Translations under genes and position numbers: made by a program
Shown here: positions 25,331 to 38,651 of the stretch, piece by piece
How positions within the stretch are numbered: the first letter of the stretch is position 1
Layout of the letters: each line of letters starts with the position of its first letter
The notes under the pieces: model-generated
Seen by the model: only the letters and a program-made list of their open reading frames with translations
The model's database searches: none
What the model was told of the DNA's origin: nothing
Assembly (NCBI GenBank): GCA_017163975.1
Contig: JAFFSR010000362.1
Span: 310,001-374,000 of the forward strand
Length of the DNA stretch: 64,000 nucleotides
Direction: 5' to 3'
Source: Anastatus disparis
Lineage: Eukaryota; Arthropoda; Insecta; Hymenoptera; Eupelmidae

Positions 25331-28300
25331 AAAAAAACGTGGATAATATATGGGTAGGGATATAAGACTCAAGGATGTAAAGAAATTTTTTTAAATTTGC
25401 ATGTAGAATATGAACGATATAAGAAGTGTGTAGATGGTTGGGTTAATTGATTGGAAAAATAGTAAATAGATTATTGTTAAGTTCAGAATACGAATTTCTC
25501 ATAGCTCTTTTTTAACAAGCATTTTAAATTTCACTGAAATTCTTTTTTATACTATTTATAATTTAGTTTAATTTTAACAATGTTTGTTTGTGCAAAAAAT
25601 CGGAATGATATTCTGATTGAATCTTTATCCAATTATTGAATTTAATAAAATTCTTTTTTCTCTTTTTATTTATAAAAAGCATACTAAATCAGATTTTTTA
25701 TATGAAAATTGCAATACATCTATAAAGATTGGAAGAAATGTTAATGACGCACATCATAATGAAATTGAAAATGATTCTAAACATACTTTTAACAACAGTA
25801 ATATAAGAAATAAAATTTTTTTTACAGTTCAAAATTGGTTATAGATTTTATATAACCTTTTTTAAAACTGTAATTTAATTATTTCTAAATAGCAAAATTG
25901 TAAAATTAAATAAATTATTTTATTTTAATCTTAACATCTTATTATCACACATGTCCATTGTGAAATGTGGTTTAATAAAGAATGTAGGAGAAATTTTGAA
26001 AACTTTCTCAATTAGCACTTGTAAGCTTTCAAATATCTACGTTTTTTTAAATTTGTTTATATTTTTAAATGTTTTATTTATTTTTTTATATTATTATTAT
26101 GTCAGAGATGCAATTAAAGTTAATAAGTAATAAATAAAACTGGTTTTTTTTTCAAGCGTATTTAGAAAGTAAAGAACAAATTGTTGAAAGGAAAATTAAA
26201 ATCAGATTAAAAATATAAAAGTTAAGTTTAAAAAGTATTAATTTTTTTTACTTATTTGCCCAGCCTTTCACACCAGCATGTTATATTTTTAGTCAGGTAC
26301 TAATTTGTAATATTAAACGTCAATGGGAATTAATTTTAATAATTTTTTATTAAAAACAAGGAGAACCCGTTAATAAAAACTTGACTCTGTTTACATGAAA
26401 ATGTATGTGTATACACAATAATTATTTGTGTGTAGTAAAGATAAAAAAAATTGCATAATATATATCGTTGACAAGTAAAGAGCAATTCTAAAATACTGTT
26501 GAACCTTTTTAAGGATGCTCGAGATGTATCGAAAGTACTCAGCACATAAAATCAAAAGTATAAAAATAAATCTGAATCGAGAACAATTAAAATAAAGTAA
26601 AGAATTCCGATACAAACAATAATAGCCCATTGCCAGTTCATTCTTCGTGAGCAATAGCCAAGAAAAAAAAAGTAAAAAAGAAAAACTTCCATTCGAAAGA
26701 AAAAAAAACAGAACGTCGTACGTACGACAAAACGAGCGGGTATACGAAAAAAAAAATATTATATCCTGACAAGCCGTAGAACAAGCCGAAGAAGAAGAAT
26801 CTTACAAGCAGCAATTCAAGTTAAAACTACCTTTTCCACGATAATACAACGATTCCTATTCTATCGCCGCTTTAAGCGTGTGCAGAGCGTTCCGGAACTC
26901 TCTCATGTGGACTGATCTCGTTCGCGTGTACGAAAAAATTTCTCTTAAAAAGAAGCAAAAACAAAAAAAAAATAAATAAAAAAACCAGAGGAACGATGAC
27001 CAGAGCAATATCTCTCCTCAAAAAGAGTATAGAGGAGGAGGAGAACAGTCAGGAGAACTTAGAGTTCCTTAAGATTGATGCTTACGTTCTCTTGTTTAAA
27101 GAAAGGCCTTTAAAGCTTTCCAAGTGTTCAACGCCTTTTGCTATAAGTCTACTTTTAACTTTTAGATCGGCACTCCCTTTAATAAATGCTTGAATATGAG
27201 TTTAAATATCACTCTAAAGCTATTATGATTTAGCTGCAACTCAATGTGTCTGCGTAAGTCATAAAAGACGAATTGTTAATTCAAAAAAGCTTATGTTGTT
27301 ATCATTTGTCCGAAACAATATTTAAGAGTTCTATTGTCATTTTGCGCAATAAAGTTCAAAAGATCAAAGTTTTAAAACTCTTTGCATACTTGCACTTTTT
27401 TAAATAACATTTTTCTACATTTATGATTAATTAAAACTTTTAAAAGATATTATCTAATACCTTTTAATTTAATTAATTGAAAATATAATATTTCTATGTA
27501 ATGATTGCAGACACTTTCTTCGATAAAATAAAAAAATTAGTCAACGTTAAATTAATAATTCAAGTAATTTCTCTGATAGGATAAATAATAAAAATGAATA
27601 AAGTTTTTATGGTATAATTATTTAAGTCGACTTTATTACATAATGTATATAATTATTTCACTGCTGATTTTAATATACGTTTATACACGTATATAATAAA
27701 GAAAAAAAAGTATAAGAAAATGAAACTGAACGGAATACAAACAACAAAACGAAACTGCATAGTTGAGAGTCGCTGTGCAAGTACACGAGCCCGTTACATA
27801 ATGTCTTGAGAACGGGCAATTGGCAAGGACATAAGGTGCTCGCGATTTAAACACTCGATACTTTATGATTTGCATGCGCGAGCCAATTAGAGAACAAGAA
27901 AAAAGCTTCAAAGAGTAAAGGGCTATGGGTCCATATATACATATATATATATATAAAGAAAAAAAAGTGGGTGGGATGAGAGAGCACGACAGAGTTGCAG
28001 TTTATTTACGCGCGCGCATCTTGTTTCTTTTTTCTGTTCCATTGCGCGAACAACTTACGCTTTCTTCTTTCTCTTTGCTTCGCTGGTTTACATGTTATGG
28101 AACGAATTCGATCTTAAAAGCATTTAAACGATTGGTGTGAAAATTTTAAATATAGTCGATTGTAAATTGCTTTTTTCTCAAATTTTAATCAACAATTCAA
28201 GTAGAATATAATAAGTTAATAAACAAATTTTTTTATGTGTATTTTTTACGTTCATAAAAATTATATGATTGTTCATGAAAATTATTTTCAATATTTACAA

Positions 28301-31299
28301 TGTGCATTGAAATATGTAAATTACACAATATTTAAAGTTAAAATTCAACAAAAATGAATAAATTAAATCCTATTTTTCTCAATACTTTAATATGATTTTA
28401 TAAGGAAAAAATTCTTATGATTCATATTTGAATCTAATGATGAATGATTTTTTTTTATTGAGTAAAAAAGAAAAAAACTTTTTAATTTATTGTAATTAAT
28501 TTTTTCCTTTTTCACTTCAAAAGACAAATGTATATGAATATAGTTTTAATGATTTCTAAATAATTTCATCACTTCGAATTTTCTATATTTATGTAAATTT
28601 TTATTATTGCGTTTCAAAGACAATTTTGATATTTAATTTGACGTTAATTTATTACGCGACAAGCTTGAAATCTTGTATATAGGAAAATTTTGGTAAAAAA
28701 TGACATAGTATTCATAAAACGTGTCGTATAGATTTCATTAATTACACAGATAAAAATTTTTCACTCAAATATTCATTTACGATGAGCAGTGATTGAAGAT
28801 TGTAATTATTATAATTTTTGGATCAAAACAATTAAAGAAAATGTTTTTAGAAAATTAAATGACATAAACAAGACAATACACAGGATATTATTTGATGATT
28901 TTAACAAATATTTTTCTTGATTTAGAAATTTCCAGATATATGTATATGAATTTGTAATAATATTAGCTAAAAATTTGAAGTAATCATTAAAATTTTATAA
29001 TTTTTATAACATCAAAATAAAGATTGCATAAATATTTATTCATCGTTACTATTACGAACATAAATAATTACTAATATTATCAATATAAAAATGATAAACA
29101 ATAATGTATTTGAATAGATTACATTAATTATTGTAAAAAAGTAAAAAGAAAAAAATGAATTCTTTCAAATGCAAAATTTTGTCTGCATATTAATTATGAA
29201 ACACATTGAATAAAGGAAATGTCTAATAATTTAACAACAACATAACACAGAGATTTTATTCGGCAAAGGTGTTAACAGTTTGATTAAAATTCTACTTTCA
29301 CGAAGAACAATAAAAGTTTCATAACGTTTCTATATGCAATGCACTTGGGCTCTCATAATGAGTTGAGTAGGTTTTAGACCGGCCATAATATATGTACATC
29401 TCGTATTTTATTTAAAACGATTTTAATTTTTTGCATTTCCAACAAATGTAATAAAAATGTTTGATTTATGAAAAATTTCTTAATTTTTGCTCAATGTCTT
29501 GAATACAACAAATTGAAGAATGATTATTTTATTTGAAAATTGTTTTCTCATTCATTATTAAATTTACATAATAATATGCGGGTAAAGTTAGTTCTATAAA
29601 TACTGCATAACGTCAATGTCCTAACGAGTTCTTAAAGCACTGTTTATTGAATATTGAATCGTAATATCGCATGCGTAGCCAAAGACTTGAGCTCTGAATA
29701 AAACAGAACGTATATAGAATGTAATCTACATAATTAATAAACTCGAAAATTTCGTAATATCTAATTTGAAAAGAATAAGAAAAACGAAAAAAAATGAATG
29801 AAAGATGAAATAGAGTATAATTGAAACAAGCTGCACCTATATCTTTTTCTCTCTCTCGAAGTAGATTAGCGATTAAAGTTCCGAAAGGAGCTTTAGCTTT
29901 GCTTTTAGTATTACAAGCGCCGGCTTCTGACGTCATTAATATCCCGATATTATTCCTCGCGAGCAGCGTATATAATAAAGTTGGCGCCTACGTGCACAGG
30001 AAAGACAGAGATACAGCGAGGTTACACTCTCTGTGACGTGACGAGTGAGAATACTTACTGATATAACGTCATACAATAGGAATAGAGTTTATAATCTATA
30101 CATATTTCTATTTATTCAATTATTTATCGTTTATTTAATAGTCCAGAGAATCAAGTTTGATTGCTATTAAGAAAATAAACATTATTTACATTTTCTAAAA
30201 GTTTATTCTTTCAGATTTTAAGTTATCCTTCGCATTTCAAATATTTTTAAAAAATTGATTTTTTTCGTAAGCATATAAAAGTATATTTTAAATATAAGCA
30301 TATTTATTAACAAATCTTATTGAACGTAATAAAAGACACAACAAAGAAGATCGTTTCGCTAAAATACTATAATTATCTCTGAGATTGCATTTACATTGAT
30401 GAAAAAAAATTTCAAATTAAACAATAAATCCGTTATTCCCTATTGTCTTAACCTTATAACTGACAGTTGGACTTTTAATATTTTGATAGGCATGTTTTTT
30501 TTTCTGCATTTGGTCGAAGGATCAACTTTGGTGAATGCACGTTATTTTGCACAACTATACACGTAATTTTTGCCCTCTCTCCTTTTTAATTCTCGCGCTA
30601 CTAGTTCGCCCACGTATTTTCTTAACAGGGAAAACAGTGTTGATTACGTTGCAATGGACCATGAATGAGGAGAAAAGAGGGGAGAGAAGAAGTAGAGACC
30701 TGGTTACGCGTGCTCGACATCGAAAGAGAACCCTCTCCTTATATTCATAAGAGCAGATTGCATAATCCGTCCGTAGAATATCGATAAGCATTATAAACGT
30801 TTATGAATGGAATATTCTAGCGGTTGAGCCTAGCTAGTTTTAATTCATAAAACATTTTTTCACCTATTCATTAATCCATACTGCAATGTAATAATTCAGA
30901 TTTTTTTGTTAGAAAACTTTATTAAATTTTTTTTCTTTGATGCATTGTTTCTTTAATAAATTTAAGACTAATTGAACGTAAGATCACATAAATTATTTAA
31001 TTATTTATTTCCTCCCTAAGTCTCTCTAATTTTTTAATGATAGTCTAATTTCATTGAACTTTGTAATTAGGACAAATGAAGATGAATGTTTATTAATGTG
31101 AGTTTTTTTATTAAGCTTTATATAATGCACAATATGTGATTGATAGAATATCCGTTTATATAATTTAATTATTCAAATAATTAAATCGCCATAAGAATAT
31201 TGATTCTTGTTTTTATTAGAAAATGAATTATTGTAAAAAAATGATCGTATATTTTTATTTTTATTATTATATAAGATGATTTAAACTCAATAATTTATT
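25331..31299. other. Gene-free AT-rich DNA
   Basis: Long AT-rich stretch with no supported gene. Local features: a perfect 14-bp palindrome GTCGTACGTACGAC at 26,715-26,728, a (TA)n run at about 27,933-27,955, and mixed blocks at 26,840-27,190, 27,740-28,130 and 29,820-30,050. Reading frames here are short, composition-driven and often open on both strands. Confidence 0.6.
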
Positions 31300-31473
31300 C
31301 TATAAAAATAAAAAAATATTGTCAATAATAATTTGTAATAATTAACTTTAATAATAAAAGTGTAAAAATAAATTAAAGATTTAAAAATAATAATTATAAC
31401 GTATTTATATGAAGTTTACAAGATCTAGATCACCGCTGATAAAAGAAACGAAATTAAGACAATTATATTAACT
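31300..31473 (+). repeat. Flanking repeat F, copy 1 (left edge of satellite)
   Basis: Begins CTATAAAAATAAAAAA and runs to a GAAATTAAGACAATTATATT end. It matches 41,045-41,178 in the same orientation and shares the internal strings AAATTAAAGATTTAAAAATA and GTATTTATATGAA (GTATTTATATGAA is exact in both). Copy 1 carries about 30 extra bases (around 31,414-31,445). The satellite starts immediately after it. Its identity is unknown and it has no coding capacity. Confidence 0.8.
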
Positions 31474-34400
31474 TAAAATTTATCAAATTTTCTCAATTTT
31501 TTGAATTTTTGATGTATAATCATTAATACGATTATAACTTTGATATAAAAATCATGCGAATAGCTTCTCAAGAGTATCCTTGAGACAAATGCATTCGAAA
31601 CAGCTGGCCAAAAAGTTATTATATCGGAAATTTAAAGAAAAATGTTGAAAATTTATCTAATTTTCTCAATTTTTTGAATTTTTTATGTATAATTACTATA
31701 CTGATTATAACTTTGATATAAAAATCATGCAGAATGATCCTCTAGAGTTTTCTTAAAACAATCGCGTTCTAAATCAGCTGGCCCAAAAGTTATTAGACCG
31801 GCAATTTAAAGAGAAATATTGGAAATTTATCTAATTTTCTGAATTTTTTTGAATTTTTTGTGTATAATCATTATACCGATTATAACTTTGATATGAAAAT
31901 CATGCAAATTGATTCTCTAGAGTATCCTTCAGACAAATGCATTCCGAAACAGCTGGCCCAAAAGTTATTATATCGGAAATTTAAACAGAAATGTTGGAAA
32001 TTTATCTAATTTTCTCAATTTTTTGAATTTTTATGTATAATTACTATACTGATTATAACTTTGATATAAAAATCATGCAGAATGATCCTCTACAGTTTTC
32101 TTAAACCAATCTCCTTCTAAATCAGCTGGCCCAAAAGTTATTATATCGGAAATTCAAAGAGAAATGTTGAAATTTATCTAATTTTCTGAATTTTTTGAAT
32201 TTTTTTGTATAAACATTATACCAATTATAACTTTGATATGAAAATCATGCAAATTCATTCTCTAGAGTATCCTTCAGACAAATGCAGTCCAAAACACCTG
32301 GCCCAAAAGTTATTAGACCGGCAATTTAAAGAGAAATGTTGAAAATTTATCTAATTTTCTCAATTTTTTGAATATTTTATGTATAATTACTATACTGATT
32401 ATAACTTTGATATAAAAATCATGCAGAATGATTCTCTAGAGTTTTCTTAAAACAATCGCATTTCAAATCAGCTGGCCCAAAAGTTATTAGACCGGCAATT
32501 TAAAGAAAAATGTTGGAAATTTATCTAATTTTCTCAATTTTTTGAATTTTGAACATATAATTATTTTACTAATTATAACTTTGATATGAAAATCATGCAA
32601 ATTGATTCTCTACAGTATCCTCGAGACAAATGCATTCCGAAACAGCTGGCCCAAAAGTTATTATATAGGAAATTTAAAGAGAAATGTTGGAAATTTATCT
32701 AATTTTCTGAATTTTTTTGAATTTTTTGTGTATAATTATTATACCGATTATAACTTTGATATGAAAATCATGCGAATCGATTCTCTAGAGTATCCTTCAG
32801 ACAAATGTAGTCCGAAACACCTGGCCCAAAAGTTATTAGACCGGCAATTTGAAAGAAAAATGTTGAAAATTTATCTAATTTTCTCAATTTTTTTGAATTT
32901 TTTTATGTATAATTACTATACTGATTATAACTTTGATATAAAAATCATGCAGAATGATCCTCTAGAGTTTTCTTAAAACAATCTCGTTCTAAATCAGCTG
33001 GCCCAAAAGTTATTAGACCGGCAATTTAAAGAGAAATATTGTAAATTTATCTAATTTTCTGAATTTTTTTGAATTTTTTGTGTATAATCATTATACCGAT
33101 TATAACTTTGATATGAAAATCATGCAAATTGATTTTCTAGAGTATCCTTCAGACAAATGCATTCCGAAACAGCTGGCCCAAAAGTTATTATATCGGAAAT
33201 TTAAAGAGAAATGTTGGAAATTTATCTAATTTTCTCGATTTTTTTTGAATTATTTATGTATAATTACTATACTGATTATAACTTTGATATAAAAATCATG
33301 CAGAATGATCCTCTAGAGTTTTCTTAAAACAATCTCCTTCTAAATCAGCTGGCCCAAAAGTTATTATATCGGAAATTCAAAGAGAAATGTTGGAAATTTA
33401 TCTAATTTTCTGAATTTTTATGAATTTTTTGTGTATAAACATCATACCGATTATAACTTTGATATGAAAATCATGCGAATTGATTCTCTAGAGTATCCTT
33501 CAGACAAATGCAGTCCGAAACACCTGTCCCGAAAGTTATTAGACCGGCAATTTAAAGAGAAATGTTGAAAATTTATCTAATTTTCTCAATTTTTTGAATT
33601 TTTTATGTATAATTACTATACTGATTATAACTTTGATATAAAAATCATGCAGAATGATTCTCTAGAGTTTTCTTAAAACAATCGCATTCAGAATCAGCTG
33701 GCCCAAAAGTTATTAGACCGGCAATTTAAAGAAAAATGTTGGAAATTTATCTAATTTCTCAATTTTTTGAATTTTGAACATATAATTATTTTACTAATTA
33801 TAACTTTGATATGAAAATCATGCAAATTGATTTTCTACAGTATCCTCGAGACAAATGCATTCCGAAACAGCTGGCCCAAAAGTTATTATATAGGAAATTT
33901 AAAGAGAAATGTTGAAAATTTATCTAATTTTCTCGATTTTTTTGAATTATTTATGTATAATTACTATACTGATTATAACTTTGATATAAAAATCATGCAG
34001 AATGATCCTCTAGAGTTTTCTTAAAACAATCTCCTTCTAAATCAGCTGGCCCAAAAGTTATTATATCGGAAATTCAAAGAGAAATGTTGGAAATTTATCT
34101 AATTTTCTGAATTTTTTTGAATTTTTTGTGTATAATCATTATACCGATTATAACTTTGATATGAAAATCATGCGAATTGATTCTCTAGAGTATCCTTCAG
34201 ACAAATGCATTCCGAAACAGCTGGCCCAAAAGTTATTATATCGGAAATTTAAAGAAAAATGTTGAAAATTTATCTAATTTTTTTTAATTTTTTTGAATTT
34301 TTTATGTATAATTACTATACTGATTATAACTTTGATATAAAAATCATGCAGAATGATCCTCTAGAGTTTTCTTAAAACAATCTCGTTCTAAATCAGCTGG

Positions 34401-37400
34401 CCCAAAAGTTATTATATCGGAAATTTAAAAAAAAATGTTGAAAATTTATCTAATTTTCTCAATTTTTTAGAATTTTTTATGTATAATTACTATACTGATT
34501 ATAACTTTGATATAAAAATCATGCAGAATGATCCTCTAGAGTATCCTTCAGACAAATGCATTCCGAAACAGCTGGCCAAAAAGTTATTATATCGGAAATT
34601 TAAAGAAAAATGTTGAAAATTTATCTAATTTTCTCAATTTTTCTGAATTTTTTATGTATAATTACTATACTGATTATAACTTTGATATAAAAATCATGCA
34701 GAATGATCCTTTAGAGTTTTCTTAAAACAATCTCGTTCTAAATCAGCTGGCCCAAAAGTTATTAGACCGGCAATTTAAAGAGAAATATTGGAAATTTATC
34801 TAATTTTCTGAATTTTTTTGAATTTTTTGTGTATAATCATTATACCGATTATAACTTTGATATGAAAATCATGCAAATTGATTTTCTAGAGTATCCTTCA
34901 GACAAATGCATTCCGAAACAGCTGGCCCAAAAGTTATTATATCGGAAATTTAAAGAGAAATGTTGGAAATTTATCTAATTTTCTCAATTTTTTTGAATTA
35001 TTTATGTATAATTACTATACTGATTATAACTTTGATATAAAAATCATGCAGAATGATCCTCTACAGTTTTCTTAAACCAATCTCCTTCTAAATCAGCTGG
35101 CCCAAAAGTTATTATATCGGAAATTCAAAGAGAAATGTTGGAAATTTTTCTAATTTTCTCAATTTTTTGAATTTTGAAGATATAATTATTTTACTAATTA
35201 TAACTTTGATATGAAAATCATGAAAATTGATTCTCTACAGTATCCTCGAGACAAATGCATTCCGAAACAGCTGGCCCAAAAGTTATTATATAGGAAATTT
35301 AAAAAGAATTGTTGGAAATTTATCTAATTTTCTGAATTTTTTTGAATTTTTTGTGTATAAACATTATACCGATTATAACTTTGATATGAAAATCATGCGA
35401 ATTGATTCTCTAGAGTATCCTTCAGACAAATGCAGTCCGAAACACCTGGCCCAAAAGTTATTAGACCGGCAATTTAAAGAGAAATGTTGAAAATTTATCT
35501 AATTTTCTCAATTTTTTGAATTTTTTATGTATAATTACTATACTGATTATAACTTTGATATAAAAATCATGCAGAATGATTCTCTAGAGTTTTCTTAAAA
35601 CAATCGCATTCCAAATCAGCTGGCCCAAAAGTTATTAGACCGGCAATTTAAAGAAAAATGTTAGAAATTTGTCTAATTTTCTCAATTTTTTGAATTTTGA
35701 ACATATAATTATTTTACTAATTATAACTTTGATATGAAAATCATGCAAATTGATTCTCTACAGTATCCTCAAGACAAATGCATTCCGAAACAGCTGGCCC
35801 AAAAGTTATTATATAGGAAATTTAAAGAGAAATGTTGGAAATTTATCTAATTTTCTGAATTTTTTCGAATCTTTTGTGTATAATCATTATACCGATTATA
35901 ACTTTGATATGAAAATCATGCGAATTGATTCTCTAGAGTATCCTTCAGACAAATGCATTCCGAAACAGCTGGCCCCAAAAGTTATTATATCGGAAATTTA
36001 AAGAAAAATGTTGAAAATTTATCTAATTTTTTCAATTTTTTTGAATTTTTTATGTATAATTACTATACTGATTATAACTTTGATATAAAAATCATGCAGA
36101 ATGATTCTCTAGAGTTTTCTTAAAACAATCGCCTTCCAAATCAGCTGGCCCAAAAGTTATTAGACCGGCAATTTAAAGAGAAATATTGGAAATTTATCTA
36201 ATTTTCTGAATTTTTTTGAATTTTTTGTGTATAATCATTATACCGATTATAACTTTGATATGAAAATCATGCGAATTGATTCTCTAGAGTATCCTTCAGA
36301 CCAATGCATTCCGAAACAGCTGGCCCAAAAGTTATTAGACCGGCAAGTTGAAGAGAAATGTTGGAAATTAATCTAATTTTCTCAATTTTTTGAATTTTTA
36401 TGTATAATTATTATACTGATTATAACTTTGATATAAAAATCATGCAGAATGATTCTCTAGAGTTTTCTTAAAACAATCGCCTTCCAAATCAGCTGGCCCA
36501 AAAGTTATTAGACCGGCAATTTAAAGAGAAATGTTGGAAATTTATCTAATTTTCTCAATTTTTTGAATTTTTAATGTATAATTATTTTACTAATTATAAC
36601 TTTGATATGAAAATCATGCAAATTGATTCTCTAGAGTATCCTCGAGACAAAGGCATTCCGAAACAGCTGGCCCAAAAGTTATTATATCGGAAATTTAAAG
36701 AGAAATGGAAATTTATCTAATTTTCTCAATTTTTTAAGAATTTTTTATGTATAATTATTATACTGATTATAACTTTGATATAAAAATCATGCAGAATGGT
36801 TCTCTAGAGTTTTCTTAAAACAATCGCGTTCTAAATCAGCTGGCCCAAAAGTTATTAGACCGGCAATTTAAAAGAAATGTTGGAAATTTATCTGATTTTC
36901 TCAATTTCTTTGAATTTTTATGTATAATTACTATACTGATTATAACTTTGATATGAAAATCATGCAAATTGATTCTCTACAGTATCCTCAAGACAAATGC
37001 ATTCCGAAACAGCTGACCCAAAAGTTATTATATAGGAAATTTAAAGAGAAATGTTGAAAATTTATCTAATTTTCTCAATTTTTTAATTTTTAATGCATAA
37101 TTATTATACTGATTGTAACTTTGATATGAAAATCATGCAGAATGATTCGCTAGAGTTTCCTTAAAACAATCGCATTCTAAATCAGCTGGCCCAAAAGTTA
37201 TTAGACCGGCAAGTTGAAGAGAAATGTTGGAAATTAATCTAATTTTCTCAATTTTTTTAATTTTTAATGTATAATTATTATACTGATTATAACTTCGATA
37301 TAAAAATCATGCAGAATGGTTCTCTAGAGTTTTCTTAAAACAATCGCGTTCTAAATCAGCTGGCCCAAAAGTTATTAGACCGGCAATTTAAAAGAAATGT

Positions 37401-38622
37401 TGGAAATTTATCTGATTTTCTCAATTTCTTTGAATTTTTTATGTACAATTACTATACTGATTATAACTTTGATATGAAAATCATGCAAATTGATTCTCTA
37501 CAGTATCCTCGAGACAAATGCATTCCGAAACAGCTGGCCCAAAAGTTATTAGACCGGCAATTTAAAAGAGAAATGTTGGAAATTTATCTAATTTTCTCAA
37601 TTTTTTTGAATCTTTAATGTATAATTATTTTACTAATTATAACTTTGATATGAAAATCATGCGAATTGATTCTCTCGAGTATCCTCGAGCCAAATGCATT
37701 CCAAAACAGCTGGCCAAAAGTTATTATATCGGAAATTTAAAAGAAATGTTGGAAATTTATCTGATTTTCTCAATTTTTTGAATTTTTAATGTATAATTAT
37801 TTTACTAATTATAACTTTGATATGAAAATCATGCAAATTGATTCTCTCGAGTATCCTTGAGACAAATGCATGCCGAAACAGCTGGCCCAAAAGTTATTAT
37901 ATCGGAAATTTAAAGAAAAATGTTGAAAATTTATCTAATTATCTCAATTTTTTTGAATTTTTTATGTATCATTATTATACTGATTATAACTTTGATATAA
38001 AAATCATGCAGAATGATTCTCTAGAGTTTCCTCAAAACAATCGCATTCCAAATCAGCTGGCCCAAAAGTTATTAGACCGGCAATTGAAAGAGAAATGTTG
38101 GAAATTTATCTAATTTTCTCAATTTTTTGAATTTTTAATGTATAATTATTTTACTAATTATAACTTCGATATGAAAATCATGCAAATTGATCCTCTCGAG
38201 TATCCTCGAGACAAATGCATTCTAAAACAGCTGGCCCGAAAGTTATTATATCTGAAATTTAAAGAGAAATGTTGGAAATTTATCTGATTATCTCAATTTT
38301 TTTGATTTTTTATTGTATAATTATTTTACTAATTATAACTTTGATATGAAAATCATGCAAATTGATTCTCTCGAGTATCCTTGAGACAAATGCATGCCGA
38401 AACAGCTGGCCCAAAAGTTATTATATCGGAAATTTAAAGAAAAATGTTGAAAATTTATCTAATTATCTCAATTTTTTTGAATTTTTTATGTATCATTATT
38501 ATACTGATTATAACTTTGATATAAAAATCATGCAGAATGATTCTCTAGAGTTTCCTTAAAACAATCGCATTCCAAATCAGCTGGCCCAAAAGTTATTAGA
38601 CCGGCAATTTAAAGAGAAATGT
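31474..38622 (+). repeat. Satellite array, forward block (~41 monomers of ~174 bp)
   Basis: Head-to-tail tandem repeat. I located 41 copies of the ATCATG anchor between 31,551 and 38,527, with a mean spacing of 174.4 bp and most steps in the range 172-177. Each monomer carries, in order, TTATAACTTTGATAT, ATCATGC, usually CTCTAGAG, CAGCTGGCCCAAAAGTTAT, a GG(C/A)AATTTAAAGA segment and an AT-rich tail. There are two main types. Type A has CAGAATGAT...GTTTTCTTAAAACAATC; type B has CAAATTGATT or CGAATTGATT...GTATCC...GACAAATGCATTCC. They mostly alternate, giving a dimer of about 348 bp. Monomer length is near nucleosomal, as in many centromeric or heterochromatic satellites. The first unit is the most diverged of the block. 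Frames that run through it restart once per repeat and are not genes. Confidence 0.97.
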
Positions 38623-38651
38623 AATAGATGGTCTGATAACTTTTGGGCCAG
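38581..38651. repeat. Inversion junction palindrome in the satellite
   Basis: CTGGCCCAAAAGTTAT... at 38,581-38,602 is followed, after a 27-bp spacer, by its reverse complement at 38,630-38,651 with one mismatch over 22 bp. This is the point where monomer orientation flips. Confidence 0.95.

Noticed and set aside
32602..32976. 124-codon frame and its relatives at 33,827, 35,227, 35,750, 37,838 and 38,362, all with similar protein sequence
   Set aside because: They are reading frames through the satellite monomer. Similarity reflects the DNA repeat, they start at non-ATG codons, and monomer length varies (172-177), which breaks frames repeatedly.
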